64,000 nt of DNA from CBDCFV01 sp965216425 (GTDB lineage: Bacteria; Chloroflexota; Dehalococcoidia; Lucifugimonadales; UBA3495), in the NCBI GenBank assembly GCA_965216425.1, contig CBDCFV010000003.1, forward strand, positions 62,001 through 126,000, in the 5' to 3' direction. This document shows positions 16,972 to 26,480 of the stretch, in pieces. Numbering within the stretch: position 1 is the stretch's first letter; each line of letters opens with the position of its first letter. A model generated the notes under the pieces. That model worked only from the letters and a program-made list of their open reading frames with translations. It did not search any database and was not told where the DNA came from. The position numbers and the translations under genes were made by a program.

Positions 16972-17885
16972 CCCTCCAGTTCCAACAGTTCCCTGAACAG
17001 CGTGTGAAACCGGGCGATGTCTACCTGCTGAGCCAATGCCACCGGCCCCGTTTCGCCCTCAATGGTGACTTTGCCCCATAGTTCCGGGTCGGACGCTTCT
17101 ACCCTGAGGGTCAGGTTGCGGGTCGTTATCACACCGGGATCCAAGGCTGCCGCCACGGTCAAGGGGTCGTAGAATACGAACCGTTGCCGGGCCGGGTCGC
17201 GGCGGAACCAGTCTGCCAGCATGTCGACGGCCAACGTTCCAAGCGGGTTCCGGCTGCGTAGGCTTACCACATCCTCTCGAGTCACCACTACTTGCTGGCA
17301 GGCCGGTAGGTCCACCAAGGTCAAGGGGACTCCCGATGACAGGACCAATTGGGCCGCGGCCGGATCGCTGTAGAAGTTGAACTCGGCGTGTTCGGTTACA
17401 TTGCCGGCGGAATTGACCGCTCCTCCCATCACTACCAACTTCTCTACAAGTCCCAATGCAGGCGGATGCCGTTGAATCAGCCTTGCCAAGTTGGTCAAAG
17501 GCCCCAATGCAATGATGGAGACCTGGCCCGGGGACCGGTGGAGATGCCCTGCCAGAAAGTCCACGGCGGTGTCATCAATGGGCGAGGCCTTGGGGTTGGG
17601 GAGCTTGCGAGTAATGCCGCTGGCTGAATGCACTCCCTTGGCGTATCTGAAACGCCCCTTGACCGGCCGGGAACTGCCCCGCGCCACCGGAATCTCTGTA
17701 CGTCCCGCATACTCCAGCAATGCCAGCGCGTTCCGGGTGGTACGGGCCAATGGCACGTTGCCGCCCACGGTGGTCATCCCGAGTAACTCAATGGATGGAG
17801 ACGCCAAAGCCATCAAAATGCCGATGGCGTCGTCCACGCCCGGGTCGGTATCAATGATCGTCTTGGCAGGCGGTTTCTGTCTCAA
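16968..17885 (-). CDS. Nucleoside hydrolase (IUNH family), last gene of the hopanoid operon
   Basis: 305-residue inosine-uridine-preferring nucleoside hydrolase fold. It has the calcium-binding DTDPGVDD motif (residues 12-19), MGGAVNSAGNVTEHAEFNFY and a later DPLTVAAALDP. It hydrolyses the N-glycosidic bond of ribonucleosides. The start is TTG at 17885, overlapping the stop of the epimerase gene (TTGA), which ties it to the hopanoid operon. In that setting it might act on adenosylhopane or on the adenine nucleoside by-product of HpnH/HpnG chemistry; this is inference. Confidence 0.85.
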   Translation of the reverse strand: MRQKPPAKTIIDTDPGVDDAIGILMALASPSIELLGMTTVGGNVPLARTTRNALALLEYAGRTEIPVARGSSRPVKGRFRYAKGVHSASGITRKLPNPKASPIDDTAVDFLAGHLHRSPGQVSIIALGPLTNLARLIQRHPPALGLVEKLVVMGGAVNSAGNVTEHAEFNFYSDPAAAQLVLSSGVPLTLVDLPACQQVVVTREDVVSLRSRNPLGTLAVDMLADWFRRDPARQRFVFYDPLTVAAALDPGVITTRNLTLRVEASDPELWGKVTIEGETGPVALAQQVDIARFHTLFRELLELEG

Positions 17886-18859
17886 ATGTTTTGGTCTCTG
17901 TCCACTAAGTTGGCGTTGGTGAAGGCCGTTAGAGTCTCCAGTGACGTGTGCCAGAACCGGTAGCCGGTAACTTCATGAAGTTTCCCGGTGCTGAGCACTA
18001 TCGGGTACTTGACCAAGGCCATCCCTGCCCCCGGGCTGTCAACTTGTATGCGAAGGTTCCAAGTAAGTTGGGTTAGCGACACGGCCAGAAAAGCGGGCAG
18101 CATCAGTAACCTGCTTCCTATCATCTCCGCCATTTCCCGGTAGAACACTACCCCGTCGCCGGCCACGTTGAACACACCGGCGAGGCGTTGTTGAACGACG
18201 ATCGTCAACACCCTGGCCAAGTCATCCTCATAAACGAACTGCATCGGGGGGTTATGGTTCCAAACGCCCAGCAACCAGGGCCTGAAGAATGCCTTGGCGA
18301 CGTAGTTGTTGGCCGATGGGCCGAGAACCACGCACGAGCGCAGGATGGTCACCGCAATATCGGGGTGTTGCTCCTGGAACTCCTGCAGTATCTGCTCCGA
18401 CAGGTACTTGTCGTACCCGTAAGCGAAATCCGGCAAGGGACGCAGGGGGGCCGAATCGGTAATTGGGATGGGATTGTCTGGGTGAGCGCCATAAACCGTG
18501 TAGGAGCTGAGGTAGACAACGTGGTTTACCCCAGCCCGGACGCAGGACTCCAACACAGACCGCAGGGTGTCCAGGTTGGTCTGCCGGATGGAGTTGACCT
18601 CGCGGCGGTTGCGCCCCGGCTGCGTTATGAACGCCAAGTGCACCAACGTGGTTACCCGGTGAGCAAGTAGGGCCGAATCGATTGGCTCGGCCACATCCAT
18701 GCGATAAGCCGCCATGTTATGAATCGGCTCGGTGGGGGAGTGAACGTCTATCGCGACCAACTTTCGAATGCCCTCTTCGTCCTCCAGCCTTCGCAACAGC
18801 CGGGAGCCGATATAACCGGACGCCCCGGTAATAGCCACTGCCTTGGTGTCGTCAGCCAT
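17882..18859 (-). CDS. NAD-dependent epimerase/dehydratase (extended SDR) in the hopanoid operon
   Basis: Extended SDR with the Rossmann motif AITGASGYIGSRLL at the N-terminus and catalytic YGYDKYLSEQ (YxxxK). About 325 residues from the ATG at 18859 (MADDTKAVAI). The frame is open to 18916, but that start is TTG and adds no family sequence. The C-terminal part (VFNVAGDGVVFYREMAEMIG) is typical of sugar-nucleotide epimerases. It follows the HpnD-like gene and could help build a hopanoid sugar head group alongside HpnA. The substrate is unknown. Confidence 0.85.
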   Translation of the reverse strand: MADDTKAVAITGASGYIGSRLLRRLEDEEGIRKLVAIDVHSPTEPIHNMAAYRMDVAEPIDSALLAHRVTTLVHLAFITQPGRNRREVNSIRQTNLDTLRSVLESCVRAGVNHVVYLSSYTVYGAHPDNPIPITDSAPLRPLPDFAYGYDKYLSEQILQEFQEQHPDIAVTILRSCVVLGPSANNYVAKAFFRPWLLGVWNHNPPMQFVYEDDLARVLTIVVQQRLAGVFNVAGDGVVFYREMAEMIGSRLLMLPAFLAVSLTQLTWNLRIQVDSPGAGMALVKYPIVLSTGKLHEVTGYRFWHTSLETLTAFTNANLVDRDQNI

Positions 18860-18940
18860 CAGTCTGCGATGGGCCCTGTAATACGACAGAACAACAACGT
18901 ACCGTTGTGGCGGCAAAAGGTGACACAGTGTTACGCAAGC

Positions 18941-19807
18941 TTAACGGCGCCCCAATGGCAGCACGGTGGTCAACCAGGTCTGGGCGGTGACTCGAAGCTT
19001 CTCGCCCTTGCTCAAGCTGATTCGTTTCTGGAAGACGTCGTAGCCCGAGGCTTCGATGTGCTGCAACACTTTGCTGTAAATCCGGCCGAGTACCGCTGGG
19101 CAGGAGCGTGACCGTGGAGACAGGTAGGGGAGCAGTTGGAACCCGCTGTCGAAGTAACGCCTGGCCCGCTCTGCCTGAAAACGCATGAGGGCGACAAAGG
19201 CGTCGTTAATAGCATAGTCACGCAATTCAGCTCCCGAATAACCGAACCGGGCCATTTCGTCCTGGGGGAGATAGACACGGCCCATCTCCAGGTCTTCGCG
19301 CACGTCCCGTAGTATGTTGGTAAGTTGCATGGCCAAGCCCAAGTCGATAGCGTAGTCCTTGGCCTTGGCGTCCCGGTACCCGAAGATTTGCAGGCAGATG
19401 AGGCCCACAACCGAGGCCACTTGGTAGCAGTACCCACGCAGTTCTTCGAAGTCTTTATAACTGGCCTTGGTCAGGTCGGCCTCGACGCCGCGGATGACAT
19501 CCTCGAAATACTCTTCGGGGATGTCGTACCTGGAGGCCACGTCGGCCAGGGCCTCGAATAACGGGTCTGAGGTACGTTGCGAGTAAGCTTCGCCAAGGTT
19601 AAAGCGAAGGTTTGCTAATGCAGCCAGTTTCTCATGGTCAGATCCGGCCGTATCTACAGCGTCGTCGCAGTGGCGGCAAAAGGCATAAACTACATAGATA
19701 GCGCTGCGGCGGGCTTGGGGGAGAGTGAGAAAAGCGTAGTAGAAGTTCTTGGCTTCACTTCGAGTGATAGCCCGGCTCTGGCGGTAACCCAGTTGCAGAC
19801 TGGTCAT
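18941..19807 (-). CDS. hpnD: Squalene/phytoene synthase family protein, HpnD-like
   Basis: Head-to-head prenyl synthase, 288 residues. Both aspartate-rich motifs are present: FCRHCDDAVD and LTNILRDVREDLEMGRVYLP. In proteobacteria HpnD makes presqualene diphosphate from farnesyl diphosphate, and HpnC and HpnE finish squalene. Here only one such enzyme is in the cluster, so it may make squalene alone or depend on genes elsewhere. A GTG at 19810 directly precedes the ATG at 19807; a TGAGG site serves either. The operon position after shc and yjbQ supports a squalene role over a carotenoid one. Confidence 0.85.
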   Translation of the reverse strand: MTSLQLGYRQSRAITRSEAKNFYYAFLTLPQARRSAIYVVYAFCRHCDDAVDTAGSDHEKLAALANLRFNLGEAYSQRTSDPLFEALADVASRYDIPEEYFEDVIRGVEADLTKASYKDFEELRGYCYQVASVVGLICLQIFGYRDAKAKDYAIDLGLAMQLTNILRDVREDLEMGRVYLPQDEMARFGYSGAELRDYAINDAFVALMRFQAERARRYFDSGFQLLPYLSPRSRSCPAVLGRIYSKVLQHIEASGYDVFQKRISLSKGEKLRVTAQTWLTTVLPLGRR

Positions 19808-19822
19808 CACAGCGCCTCAGGA

Positions 19823-19845
19823 GTCCCCGCCCGTGCGGGAATGAC
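19823..19845. repeat. REP-like palindrome copy
   Basis: A variant copy (CCCCGCCCGTGCGGGAATGA) of the dispersed palindrome whose best copies have the core CCCGCCTGCGCGGGAATGAC. It sits in the 70-bp gap between yjbQ and the hpnD-like gene, inside the operon. Confidence 0.6.
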
Positions 19846-19877
19846 GGGGACGGATGTTGCCGCAGTTTGAGTGGTTT

Positions 19878-20321
19878 CTATTCTCCCACCACCTGGACCA
19901 TTATCTCTCGGTCGCGGGCCTCGTCCAGTTCGATGAAGAACACGCTCTGGTATTGGCCGAATTGCATGGCCCCATCCAGGAGCGGCACCGTTTCGCTGGT
20001 GCCCATAAGCAAGTGTTGAACGTGCGCATGGCCGTTGGGAGGCTCGTTGGGGTGCATGTTGACGGTGCGAATGCTGAAGTCATTGTGATGATAGTCGCCT
20101 TCACGAGGGGAGAACCGTTCCAGAAATTCCGTCATGTCCTGAATAAGCAACGGCTCGTTTTCGTTGATCTTGATCGAGGCGGTGGTGTGCCTTGAAAACA
20201 CCACGACAAATCCGTTGGAGATTTTGGATTTGCTCACGCATTCGGTTACCCAGTCGGTGATGTCGATGAACTGGGGGGCGCGTTCGGTGCGAAGCCGCTT
20301 GCAAAAAGCCTTGGTTTTCAT
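19878..20321 (-). CDS. YjbQ family protein (UPF0047, secondary thiamine-phosphate synthase-like)
   Basis: 147 residues of the YjbQ/UPF0047 family: FSRHTTASIKINENEP, DYHHNDFSIRTVNMHPNEPP, NGHAHVQHLLMG, and the FFIELDEARDREIMVQVVGE ending. Members bind metal through conserved His/Asp residues and can weakly replace thiamine-phosphate synthase, but their true role is unclear. The ATG overlaps the shc stop by 4 bp (ATGA), so it is translationally coupled to the cyclase. This is an unexpected partner for a hopanoid gene. Confidence 0.88.
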   Translation of the reverse strand: MKTKAFCKRLRTERAPQFIDITDWVTECVSKSKISNGFVVVFSRHTTASIKINENEPLLIQDMTEFLERFSPREGDYHHNDFSIRTVNMHPNEPPNGHAHVQHLLMGTSETVPLLDGAMQFGQYQSVFFIELDEARDREIMVQVVGE

Positions 20322-22381
20322 CTTTTGTTGCTATCCCCTGAGTGAATAGTAGTGCCGCGACGCTCCACAGCATTAGTGGAGAGGCCGGCCGTGAACCGGC
20401 CGGCGATTTTCTTCCGGTATCTACCCAAGGCCATCAACGGCCAGTAAGCACGGTACATATGATAATTGATCATGAATCCCGCAGGCATGTCTAAACCTTG
20501 ATAACCGGCTTCCCCCGGTTTGGGCATAGATGGTGGTGGTTCTCCTACTCCATAGCCGGGGAACCCGGTGCCGGTGTAATAGGGCTCGTCCCAGCAGCCC
20601 GTTTCATCCTGGGTATCGAGAAGATGCTTCACGCCGCGCACCACCGAAGGGTCCGACTCCCTGCCGGCGGCCATCAGAGCGAGCAAAGCCCAGGACGTTT
20701 GGGAGGGGGTGCTGGGCCCGACGCCGCGGAGCGATTCGTCCACGTAAGAGCCGCAGCTTTCGCCCCAGCCGCCGTCGTCATTCTGATGGCTGATCAGCCA
20801 GTCCACCGCGCGGCGGACATAGGGCTGGTCCAGGTCCTCCCCGATGGCTTGCAAGGCCGGCAGCACGGCGCCCACTCCGTAGATGTGGTTGACGCCCCAC
20901 CGTCCGAACCAGGAGCCGTCGGTCTCCTGCTGGCGGCGAATATATTGATAGGCTCGTTCGAGGGGGGCGAAATTCCTGGTATAGCCAAGCTTCCCCAGCA
21001 TTTCGACGATGTGGGCCGTAACGTCGACGCTGGTCGGGTCCAGGGCTTCGCCGAAGTCTGAGAAGGGGAGTTGGCTGACGTACTTGCGGTTGTTGTTCTT
21101 GTCGAAAGCTCCCCAGCCTCCGTCGTCGCTTTGCATGGCCAGGATCCAGCGCACACCCCGTTGGATGGCATCCCTGCGCCTATGGTCGTCCCCATTGGGA
21201 CTTAGCGGAGCCTCATGCAGGGCCATTATCACTTCAGCGGTATCGTCGATGTCCGGGTAACGGCTGTTGTTGAATTCGAATGCCCATCCCCCGGGTTCGG
21301 CGTTCTTGGCGCGGACCTGCCAATCGCCCGGCTCCAGAATCTGTTGTTCCAACATCCAACGGGTAGACTTTTGGATCATCTCGTCTGCCGGAGCAAGTCC
21401 CGAATCGATCAGAGCCAACTGCGCCAGGCAGGTGTCCCACACGGGAGAGATACATCCTTGGACTGTGATGGTCTCCTCGTCCTCTATGGCGTAGCCGTCA
21501 ATCCCGTTGAATCCTTTGTCGATTACGGGGTGATCGTTGGGAAAGCCCATGTTATGCAGCGCGATCAACGAGTATACCCACGGCGGCTGAATTCCCGCCC
21601 AACTGCCGTTGGCTTCCTGGTGGCCCAGGACCCAGTCCAAGACCTTGCGTTCAGCCAGTTTACGGAACGGATGCACCGGCAGCCGTTGATAAAGGCCTGC
21701 CAGTTGATCGAGGTGGTACAGGAAGCGGGACCAACCCCAACCGGACTGCGGTTTGGGGAGGGAGTAATCGGTCTCGTTGCGGGGCATGGGGTAGAGTTCA
21801 TCCAGGTTTGCCCACTCCGGAACGGGACAGTGGGGTTTGCGGCTGAGGATAACCATCATGGGGACGATGGTGGGTCGGGCCCATCCGGCGAAGTCGTACA
21901 CACTGAAGGGGAGAATGGGAGGGACCAGAATCAATTCAGGTGGCAGGTTGGGGATGCCTTTCCAGTCCCATTGGCCGAACAAGGCCAGCCAGATTTTGGT
22001 GAATACCCGGGTCTTGGGGATGCCACCCCTGGACAGGATGAAATCGCGGGCCTTGGTCATGGTGGGGGAATCGGGAGAGTGTCCGGCCAGCTTGAGCGCG
22101 AAGTAGCACTCCACGGAAGTGCTGAGGTCGCCCGGAGCGGCGTAGTATTGGCCCCAGGAGCCGTCGTCCTGCTGCTTTTTGAGGATATGGTTGCACAGCT
22201 TCCGCCAGCGGTTCGGGTCCGCTTTGCCAATGAAATGGGACAGGAGCAGGTATTCGGCTTCCATGGTGGGGTTGGACTCCAACTCTCCCCACCAATAGCC
22301 GTCGGAGTACTGGTTCTGGCGAAAGAATTCGTGGCACCGGTCGATAGCCCGATGCAGGTTGTCAATAGAGGGAACGTACAC
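20318..22381 (-). CDS. shc: Squalene-hopene cyclase
   Basis: Membrane-associated class II triterpene cyclase that converts squalene to hopene/hopanol. 687 residues, slightly above the usual 630-660. The catalytic acid motif is in SRYPDIDDTAEV (DxDD), and many QW repeats are visible: QQDDGSWGQYY, QEANGSWAG, QSDDGGWGAFD, QETDGSWFGRWG, QNDDGGWGES. The C-terminal GTGFPGYG region and the FMINYHMYRAYWPLMALGRY ending are characteristic. The start is GTG at 22381 with AAAGGAG upstream. It is the central gene of the hopanoid operon. Confidence 0.96.
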   Translation of the reverse strand: MYVPSIDNLHRAIDRCHEFFRQNQYSDGYWWGELESNPTMEAEYLLLSHFIGKADPNRWRKLCNHILKKQQDDGSWGQYYAAPGDLSTSVECYFALKLAGHSPDSPTMTKARDFILSRGGIPKTRVFTKIWLALFGQWDWKGIPNLPPELILVPPILPFSVYDFAGWARPTIVPMMVILSRKPHCPVPEWANLDELYPMPRNETDYSLPKPQSGWGWSRFLYHLDQLAGLYQRLPVHPFRKLAERKVLDWVLGHQEANGSWAGIQPPWVYSLIALHNMGFPNDHPVIDKGFNGIDGYAIEDEETITVQGCISPVWDTCLAQLALIDSGLAPADEMIQKSTRWMLEQQILEPGDWQVRAKNAEPGGWAFEFNNSRYPDIDDTAEVIMALHEAPLSPNGDDHRRRDAIQRGVRWILAMQSDDGGWGAFDKNNNRKYVSQLPFSDFGEALDPTSVDVTAHIVEMLGKLGYTRNFAPLERAYQYIRRQQETDGSWFGRWGVNHIYGVGAVLPALQAIGEDLDQPYVRRAVDWLISHQNDDGGWGESCGSYVDESLRGVGPSTPSQTSWALLALMAAGRESDPSVVRGVKHLLDTQDETGCWDEPYYTGTGFPGYGVGEPPPSMPKPGEAGYQGLDMPAGFMINYHMYRAYWPLMALGRYRKKIAGRFTAGLSTNAVERRGTTIHSGDSNKR

Positions 22382-22402
22382 CCTGCTTCACTCCTTTCGC
22401 TG

Positions 22403-23419
22403 TCATTTTTGCGCCGCCGGGCCGACCTTTACGTAGTTGTGGTCCGTAAACCAGCGCACAGCCTTTTCCAAGGCGGCCTCTATGGGTTGCTGGGGTTGGC
22501 GCAGTTGGCGGACCGCTTTGTCGGGGCTTACGTACATCGGATGTTTGGCGACCTTCAAACCCTCCAACGGAATCCTGGGTTGCCGCCCGATCAAGGACCC
22601 CTCCACTATTTGGTCCAAGTATCCGGCCCCTAAGGCTAACCAGTAGGGCAGGCGCCACTTGGGGGCGGGTCTCCCAGTTACGTCCTGGAGCATACGAAGC
22701 ATGTCTTTGAAGTGGATGTTGCGGTTTCCCAAAATGTACCGCTGACCTGGCTCTCCGACCTCCATGGCAGATATGTGCCCCGCCGCCACGTCTTCGACGT
22801 CTACCAAATTCATGCCGGTGTCCAGGTAGCCTGGAATCCGACCGCGCATAAAGTCCAAAATGATGCCTCCGGTAGGCGTAGGCTTTACATCCCACGGTCC
22901 GACTGGCGCGGTCGGATTGACTACCACGACAGGGAGTCCTTCTTTCGCCATTTCGAGAGCCAGCCTCTCGGCTTGATACTTGGACTTCTTGTAATGGCCT
23001 ACCAAGCAGCCGGGGTCCATCGGCGTATCCTCATTGGCCGGGACGCCAAGTCCTTCGCGGGTCAGCCCAATGGTGGAAACGGTACTGGTGTGCACCACCT
23101 TGTCGACTCCGGCTTGCCGCGCCGCTTGGAGAACAATGGATGTGCCCTCTACGTTGGTCTTGTGGACCAAGTCGGGCCGTTTAGACCAGAAACTGTAGAC
23201 GGCGGCGCAGTGAAACACTGCTTGGCAGCCCTTCATTGCCCTGGCGACCGAGTCCGCGTCGAGGATGTCTCCATGGACCTGCCGGATGTCCGTATCGTCG
23301 ATTGTTAAAGTGTTGCTGCCGGGGCGGACCAGCGCCTTTACGTCGAAGCCACGCTGCCAGAGTTGCCTGGCCAGGTTACCTCCAATAAATCCTGTCGCTC
23401 CCGTGACAAGGACCCGCAT
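22403..23419 (-). CDS. hpnA: Hopanoid-associated sugar epimerase HpnA
   Basis: 338-residue extended SDR with TGATGFIGGNLARQL at the N-terminus, catalytic VGHYKKSKYQAERLA (YxxxK) and the HpnA-typical stretches NPTAPVGPWDVKPTPTGGII and DTGMNLVDVEDVAAGH. HpnA is a conserved member of hopanoid clusters, thought to act on the sugar part of extended hopanoids. ATG start 4 bp after the hpnG stop. The close match to HpnA wording, with the neighbouring shc, makes this a confident call. Confidence 0.92.
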   Translation of the reverse strand: MRVLVTGATGFIGGNLARQLWQRGFDVKALVRPGSNTLTIDDTDIRQVHGDILDADSVARAMKGCQAVFHCAAVYSFWSKRPDLVHKTNVEGTSIVLQAARQAGVDKVVHTSTVSTIGLTREGLGVPANEDTPMDPGCLVGHYKKSKYQAERLALEMAKEGLPVVVVNPTAPVGPWDVKPTPTGGIILDFMRGRIPGYLDTGMNLVDVEDVAAGHISAMEVGEPGQRYILGNRNIHFKDMLRMLQDVTGRPAPKWRLPYWLALGAGYLDQIVEGSLIGRQPRIPLEGLKVAKHPMYVSPDKAVRQLRQPQQPIEAALEKAVRWFTDHNYVKVGPAAQK

Positions 23420-23423
23420 GTGT

Positions 23424-24215
23424 TCATTCCTTGCGGGAGGCTCCCGCCGCCGTCAGAGAGGCTGAATGCAGGAGGTTGCCGTCAAAAGCATGACGGTTGA
23501 ACAGGTCAACGAACGATATTGAGAACTTCGTCAATGGTCCCCGCGCTTGCCGTGCTTGATGGGCCACTTTCAGCAAAGTGGGCGTTCGCCACGGCAAAGC
23601 TGCGGTGCGCAAGACATCCAAGAGCCTCGCTTGCGACAGGCCGAGCAGGTATGGGGGCAAGCTCTGGTCCGCTGGGTCCAGGACGGCCCGCACAGACAGA
23701 AAGGAGGCGCCGGCTGCTTTCGCTTGCGCCGCCAGCCAATAGTCTTCCATATTCACCGTGGCCACGGGAAAGCGACGTCCGCACTCCGATTTGTCTCTTG
23801 GTGTGCATACCATTGCATCAACGGTCAAGGAGTAGGCGTGCGCTGCCTGGATACCGCAGTCCCCCGCGGCTGCTCGGGCCAATTCCAACATTGACGCATC
23901 CGCGCTCATAAAATTCGCCGATGGCCCCTCCCTGTAGTAACGGGACGCAACCACCAAATCGCCGGTCTTTAGCTCGGGGTCGATGCCCCCGGCGAACCCC
24001 AAGATCAGCCATGCTTCTCCCGGGTCATCAGGCGGTTGAGACGCACCGGCCGGTCTGGCCAATGGACTCTGGAAATCCGACCGGGCCTGCGGTGCACCAG
24101 GTCCCACGACCCGCAACTCCACGTCAGTCTCGGTCTCCTTGCGGGCAACTTGAAGCTCCTTTCGCAGACCTGACAGCTCTTGCTCCAAGCTGGCGATGAT
24201 CTTTAACATCAACAT
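23424..24215 (-). CDS. hpnG: HpnG-like purine nucleosidase/phosphorylase (adenosylhopane adenine removal)
   Basis: About 263 residues of the nucleoside phosphorylase-I superfamily. HpnG removes adenine from adenosylhopane, giving ribosylhopane. Visible features: LILGFAGGIDPELKTGDLVV (the phosphorylase glycine loop), the central MVCTPRDKSECGR and the active-site VNMEDYWLAAQA (the ME/D motif). The start is uncertain: GTG 24218, ATG 24215 or ATG 24209. It directly follows hpnH and precedes hpnA, the usual order of side-chain genes. Confidence 0.86.
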   Translation of the reverse strand: MLMLKIIASLEQELSGLRKELQVARKETETDVELRVVGPGAPQARSDFQSPLARPAGASQPPDDPGEAWLILGFAGGIDPELKTGDLVVASRYYREGPSANFMSADASMLELARAAAGDCGIQAAHAYSLTVDAMVCTPRDKSECGRRFPVATVNMEDYWLAAQAKAAGASFLSVRAVLDPADQSLPPYLLGLSQARLLDVLRTAALPWRTPTLLKVAHQARQARGPLTKFSISFVDLFNRHAFDGNLLHSASLTAAGASRKE

Positions 24216-24230
24216 CACGCCGTGCCCATA

Positions 24231-25271
24231 CTAGGCGGCGGTTATGCCGCCCTTGTGGGCGGCCCCCGACTTGATGAGGGTAGCCCAGTCCTTGGGCGTG
24301 GAGATGGCTTGGAAGATAGTGGCGGATTCAAACCCGCAGTGCATCATGCAGTTTGCGCAGCGGGGGTCCTTGCCGACACCGTATTTGTCCCATAGAGAGG
24401 CTTCGTAAAGCTCTCCCAGGTCTTCCACATGCTCGTCGGCCAAGGGATAGCACGGCTTACGCCAGCCCATCACTGTGTAGGTGGGGTTGGACCACGCGGT
24501 GCATTGGTAGTCCCGTTCTCCCTGCAGGAAATTGAGGTAAAGGGGGTTGTTGTAAAACCTCATCCCCTCTGTGCTTTCGGGCGCCAGCAGCTTCTGGAAT
24601 AAGTTGTGCGACTCTTTGCGGCTCAGGAACAGGTCCCGGTCCGGGGCATCCTCGAAATCGTAGCCCGGAGAGATCATCGAGCCTTCCACTCCGATGTCTT
24701 TCACCAAGCGGAACATCTCCCACAGGTCTTCAACATCGCTGTTCCTGAACACGGTGGTGTTGGTGCAGACCCGGTATCCATTGTTCAAAGCCAACTCGAT
24801 GCCTTGGACAGCCTTGTTGAACACCCCTTTTCGGGCGACCGACTCGTCGTGCTTCTCCTCCATGCCGTCCATGTGGACGACCCAGCAGAAATACTTGGAG
24901 GGGGGGACCTTGTTCAGCATCCGTTCCAAAAGCAGGCCGTTGGTGCAGCAATAAACGAAATATTTTTCCTTGACCAAGGTGTTGATGATTTCGTCGATCT
25001 TCGGGTGGATGGTGGGTTCGCCACCGGCGATGGACACTATGGGGGCCCCCGATTCCCTGACGGCGTTGAGGGCGACGTCCACTGACATCATTTTGTCGAG
25101 CACGGGCTTGTATTCACGAATGCGGCCGCAACCGATGCAAGCAAGGTTGCACATCTCCAACGGCTCCAGCATCGTCACCAGCGGGAACCGCCTGCGGCCC
25201 CGTAGTCTGTTCTTTAATAGGTAAAGGGCCAGGCGAATGGACAGTTCTATGGGTCGTTGGGCAGTTTTCAT
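24231..25271 (-). CDS. hpnH: Adenosyl-hopene transferase HpnH (radical SAM)
   Basis: 346-residue radical SAM enzyme that attaches a 5'-deoxyadenosyl radical to the isopropenyl group of hopene, the first step to C35 extended hopanoids. The cluster cysteines are in CNLACIGCGR (Cys41, Cys45, Cys48), followed by SIAGGEPTIHPKID. A C-terminal SPASM-like cysteine set is seen (CYPLADEHVEDL, CANCMMHCGFESATIF). ATG start. Its presence shows that the organism probably makes bacteriohopanepolyols and not just simple hopene. Confidence 0.95.
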   Translation of the reverse strand: MKTAQRPIELSIRLALYLLKNRLRGRRRFPLVTMLEPLEMCNLACIGCGRIREYKPVLDKMMSVDVALNAVRESGAPIVSIAGGEPTIHPKIDEIINTLVKEKYFVYCCTNGLLLERMLNKVPPSKYFCWVVHMDGMEEKHDESVARKGVFNKAVQGIELALNNGYRVCTNTTVFRNSDVEDLWEMFRLVKDIGVEGSMISPGYDFEDAPDRDLFLSRKESHNLFQKLLAPESTEGMRFYNNPLYLNFLQGERDYQCTAWSNPTYTVMGWRKPCYPLADEHVEDLGELYEASLWDKYGVGKDPRCANCMMHCGFESATIFQAISTPKDWATLIKSGAAHKGGITAA

Positions 25272-25316
25272 ATAATGCTTTCCAGCGTGGTGGTTTATTA
25301 AGTTGCCATGGAGGAC

Positions 25317-26417
25317 TTAATACTGACGGCGGGCCAGGAAGTCCACCAACTCTTCGGCCTCGGCCCTGGCCCAAGAGGGCAGTTCCACCGTGTCCAGGGC
25401 TTGCAAAGCTTCCCCGGCGCTGGATTCCGTCAGTGTTTGGGAAAGGTCTTGCGCTCCGACGGCGTCCAGGACGGTCAACACCCTACCCACATCTTCTTCG
25501 TCCAATTTCTCCTGACCGTAGATCCTGCAAAGGTCCTCGAAGTCCTTTCCCGTGGCGAGTTCGAAGGCCAGGACCACCGGGAAGGACTTCTTTCGTCGTC
25601 GTATGTCGTTCCCTGTGGGTTTGCCTGTGAGGTTGCTCTCTCCCCAGATGCCGAGAAAGTCGTCGCGTACCTGAAAAGCTCGTCCCAAGCAACTGCCGAA
25701 GCGGGAGAAGGCGGTGAACGTTTTCCCGCCGGGGTCTCCGGTAGCCAGGAGTGCGCCAATTTGCAGTCCGCTTCTAATCAACGCTCCCGTTTTGTAAGCG
25801 ATCATTTGAAGGTAGTTTTCGGAAGTGATGGTGGTGCTGGCCTCGAAGGCCAAGTCAAGGCACTGGCCCTGGATCATTTCAAGGTAACTTTCGGTGAGTA
25901 TCTGGGAGACCCTCAGCGCAGTGTCGGGCGGCGCCCCGTACTTGGCGGTGCCCAGCAGGGTTACGTCGCCCACCGACTGAAGGGCGTTCCCGGCCACCAG
26001 GGCCTTGGGTACACCCCAAAGACTCCACACGGTGGACTGGTGGCGGCGCTCAAGGTCCTGGTCCTGGATGTCATCGTGGACAAGGGAGAAGTTGTGGATA
26101 AGTTCCAGCGCCGCGGCGGCGGGAAGCGCACGAACAGGGTCCTGGTCCAACGCCTCGCAAGCGAACATGCAGAGAGTTGGGCGCAAGGCCTTGCCTTGGG
26201 AAACGGGAGTCCCGGCGGGGGTCCCGTCAGCGTTGGCCCATCCCAGATGGTAACGCAGCAATGAATAAGGGTCAGTGCCCTCGGACGCGGGCATAGACCG
26301 GGAAAGCTCGTCTTCCACCCGGCCCTTGTACCTTGCGAACATGGCCGGCAAAGCCGGGCCGACATCCTTCAAGGTAACTGGCAAGGATACAGGTTGATGA
26401 GCAGTTTCGCCGCTCAT
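25317..26417 (-). CDS. Polyprenyl (farnesyl/geranylgeranyl) diphosphate synthase, first gene of hopanoid operon
   Basis: 366-residue trans-prenyl synthase supplying the C15/C20 precursor. The first aspartate motif is LVHDDIQDQDLERR and the second is FQVRDDFLGIWGE, with the lysine/arginine loop at QGKALRPTLCMFACEAL near residue 80. Product length cannot be fixed from the sequence; in this operon farnesyl diphosphate for squalene is the logical product. ATG at 26417, about 85 bp below a good promoter. Confidence 0.9.
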   Translation of the reverse strand: MSGETAHQPVSLPVTLKDVGPALPAMFARYKGRVEDELSRSMPASEGTDPYSLLRYHLGWANADGTPAGTPVSQGKALRPTLCMFACEALDQDPVRALPAAAALELIHNFSLVHDDIQDQDLERRHQSTVWSLWGVPKALVAGNALQSVGDVTLLGTAKYGAPPDTALRVSQILTESYLEMIQGQCLDLAFEASTTITSENYLQMIAYKTGALIRSGLQIGALLATGDPGGKTFTAFSRFGSCLGRAFQVRDDFLGIWGESNLTGKPTGNDIRRRKKSFPVVLAFELATGKDFEDLCRIYGQEKLDEEDVGRVLTVLDAVGAQDLSQTLTESSAGEALQALDTVELPSWARAEAEELVDFLARRQY

Positions 26418-26480
26418 TTGCCTCTGCCTTGAATGAGAGCGTCCGAGGGTAACACCTCTTCAATCACCACCATTTAACTA

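Noticed and set aside
18941..19807. Phytoene synthase for carotenoids
   Set aside because: No carotenoid genes nearby; placed within the hopanoid operon, so a squalene role is preferred.
21215..22633. Open frame of 472 codons on the plus strand
   Set aside because: Antisense to shc and hpnA, whose motifs and starts are clear; the translation has no family pattern.
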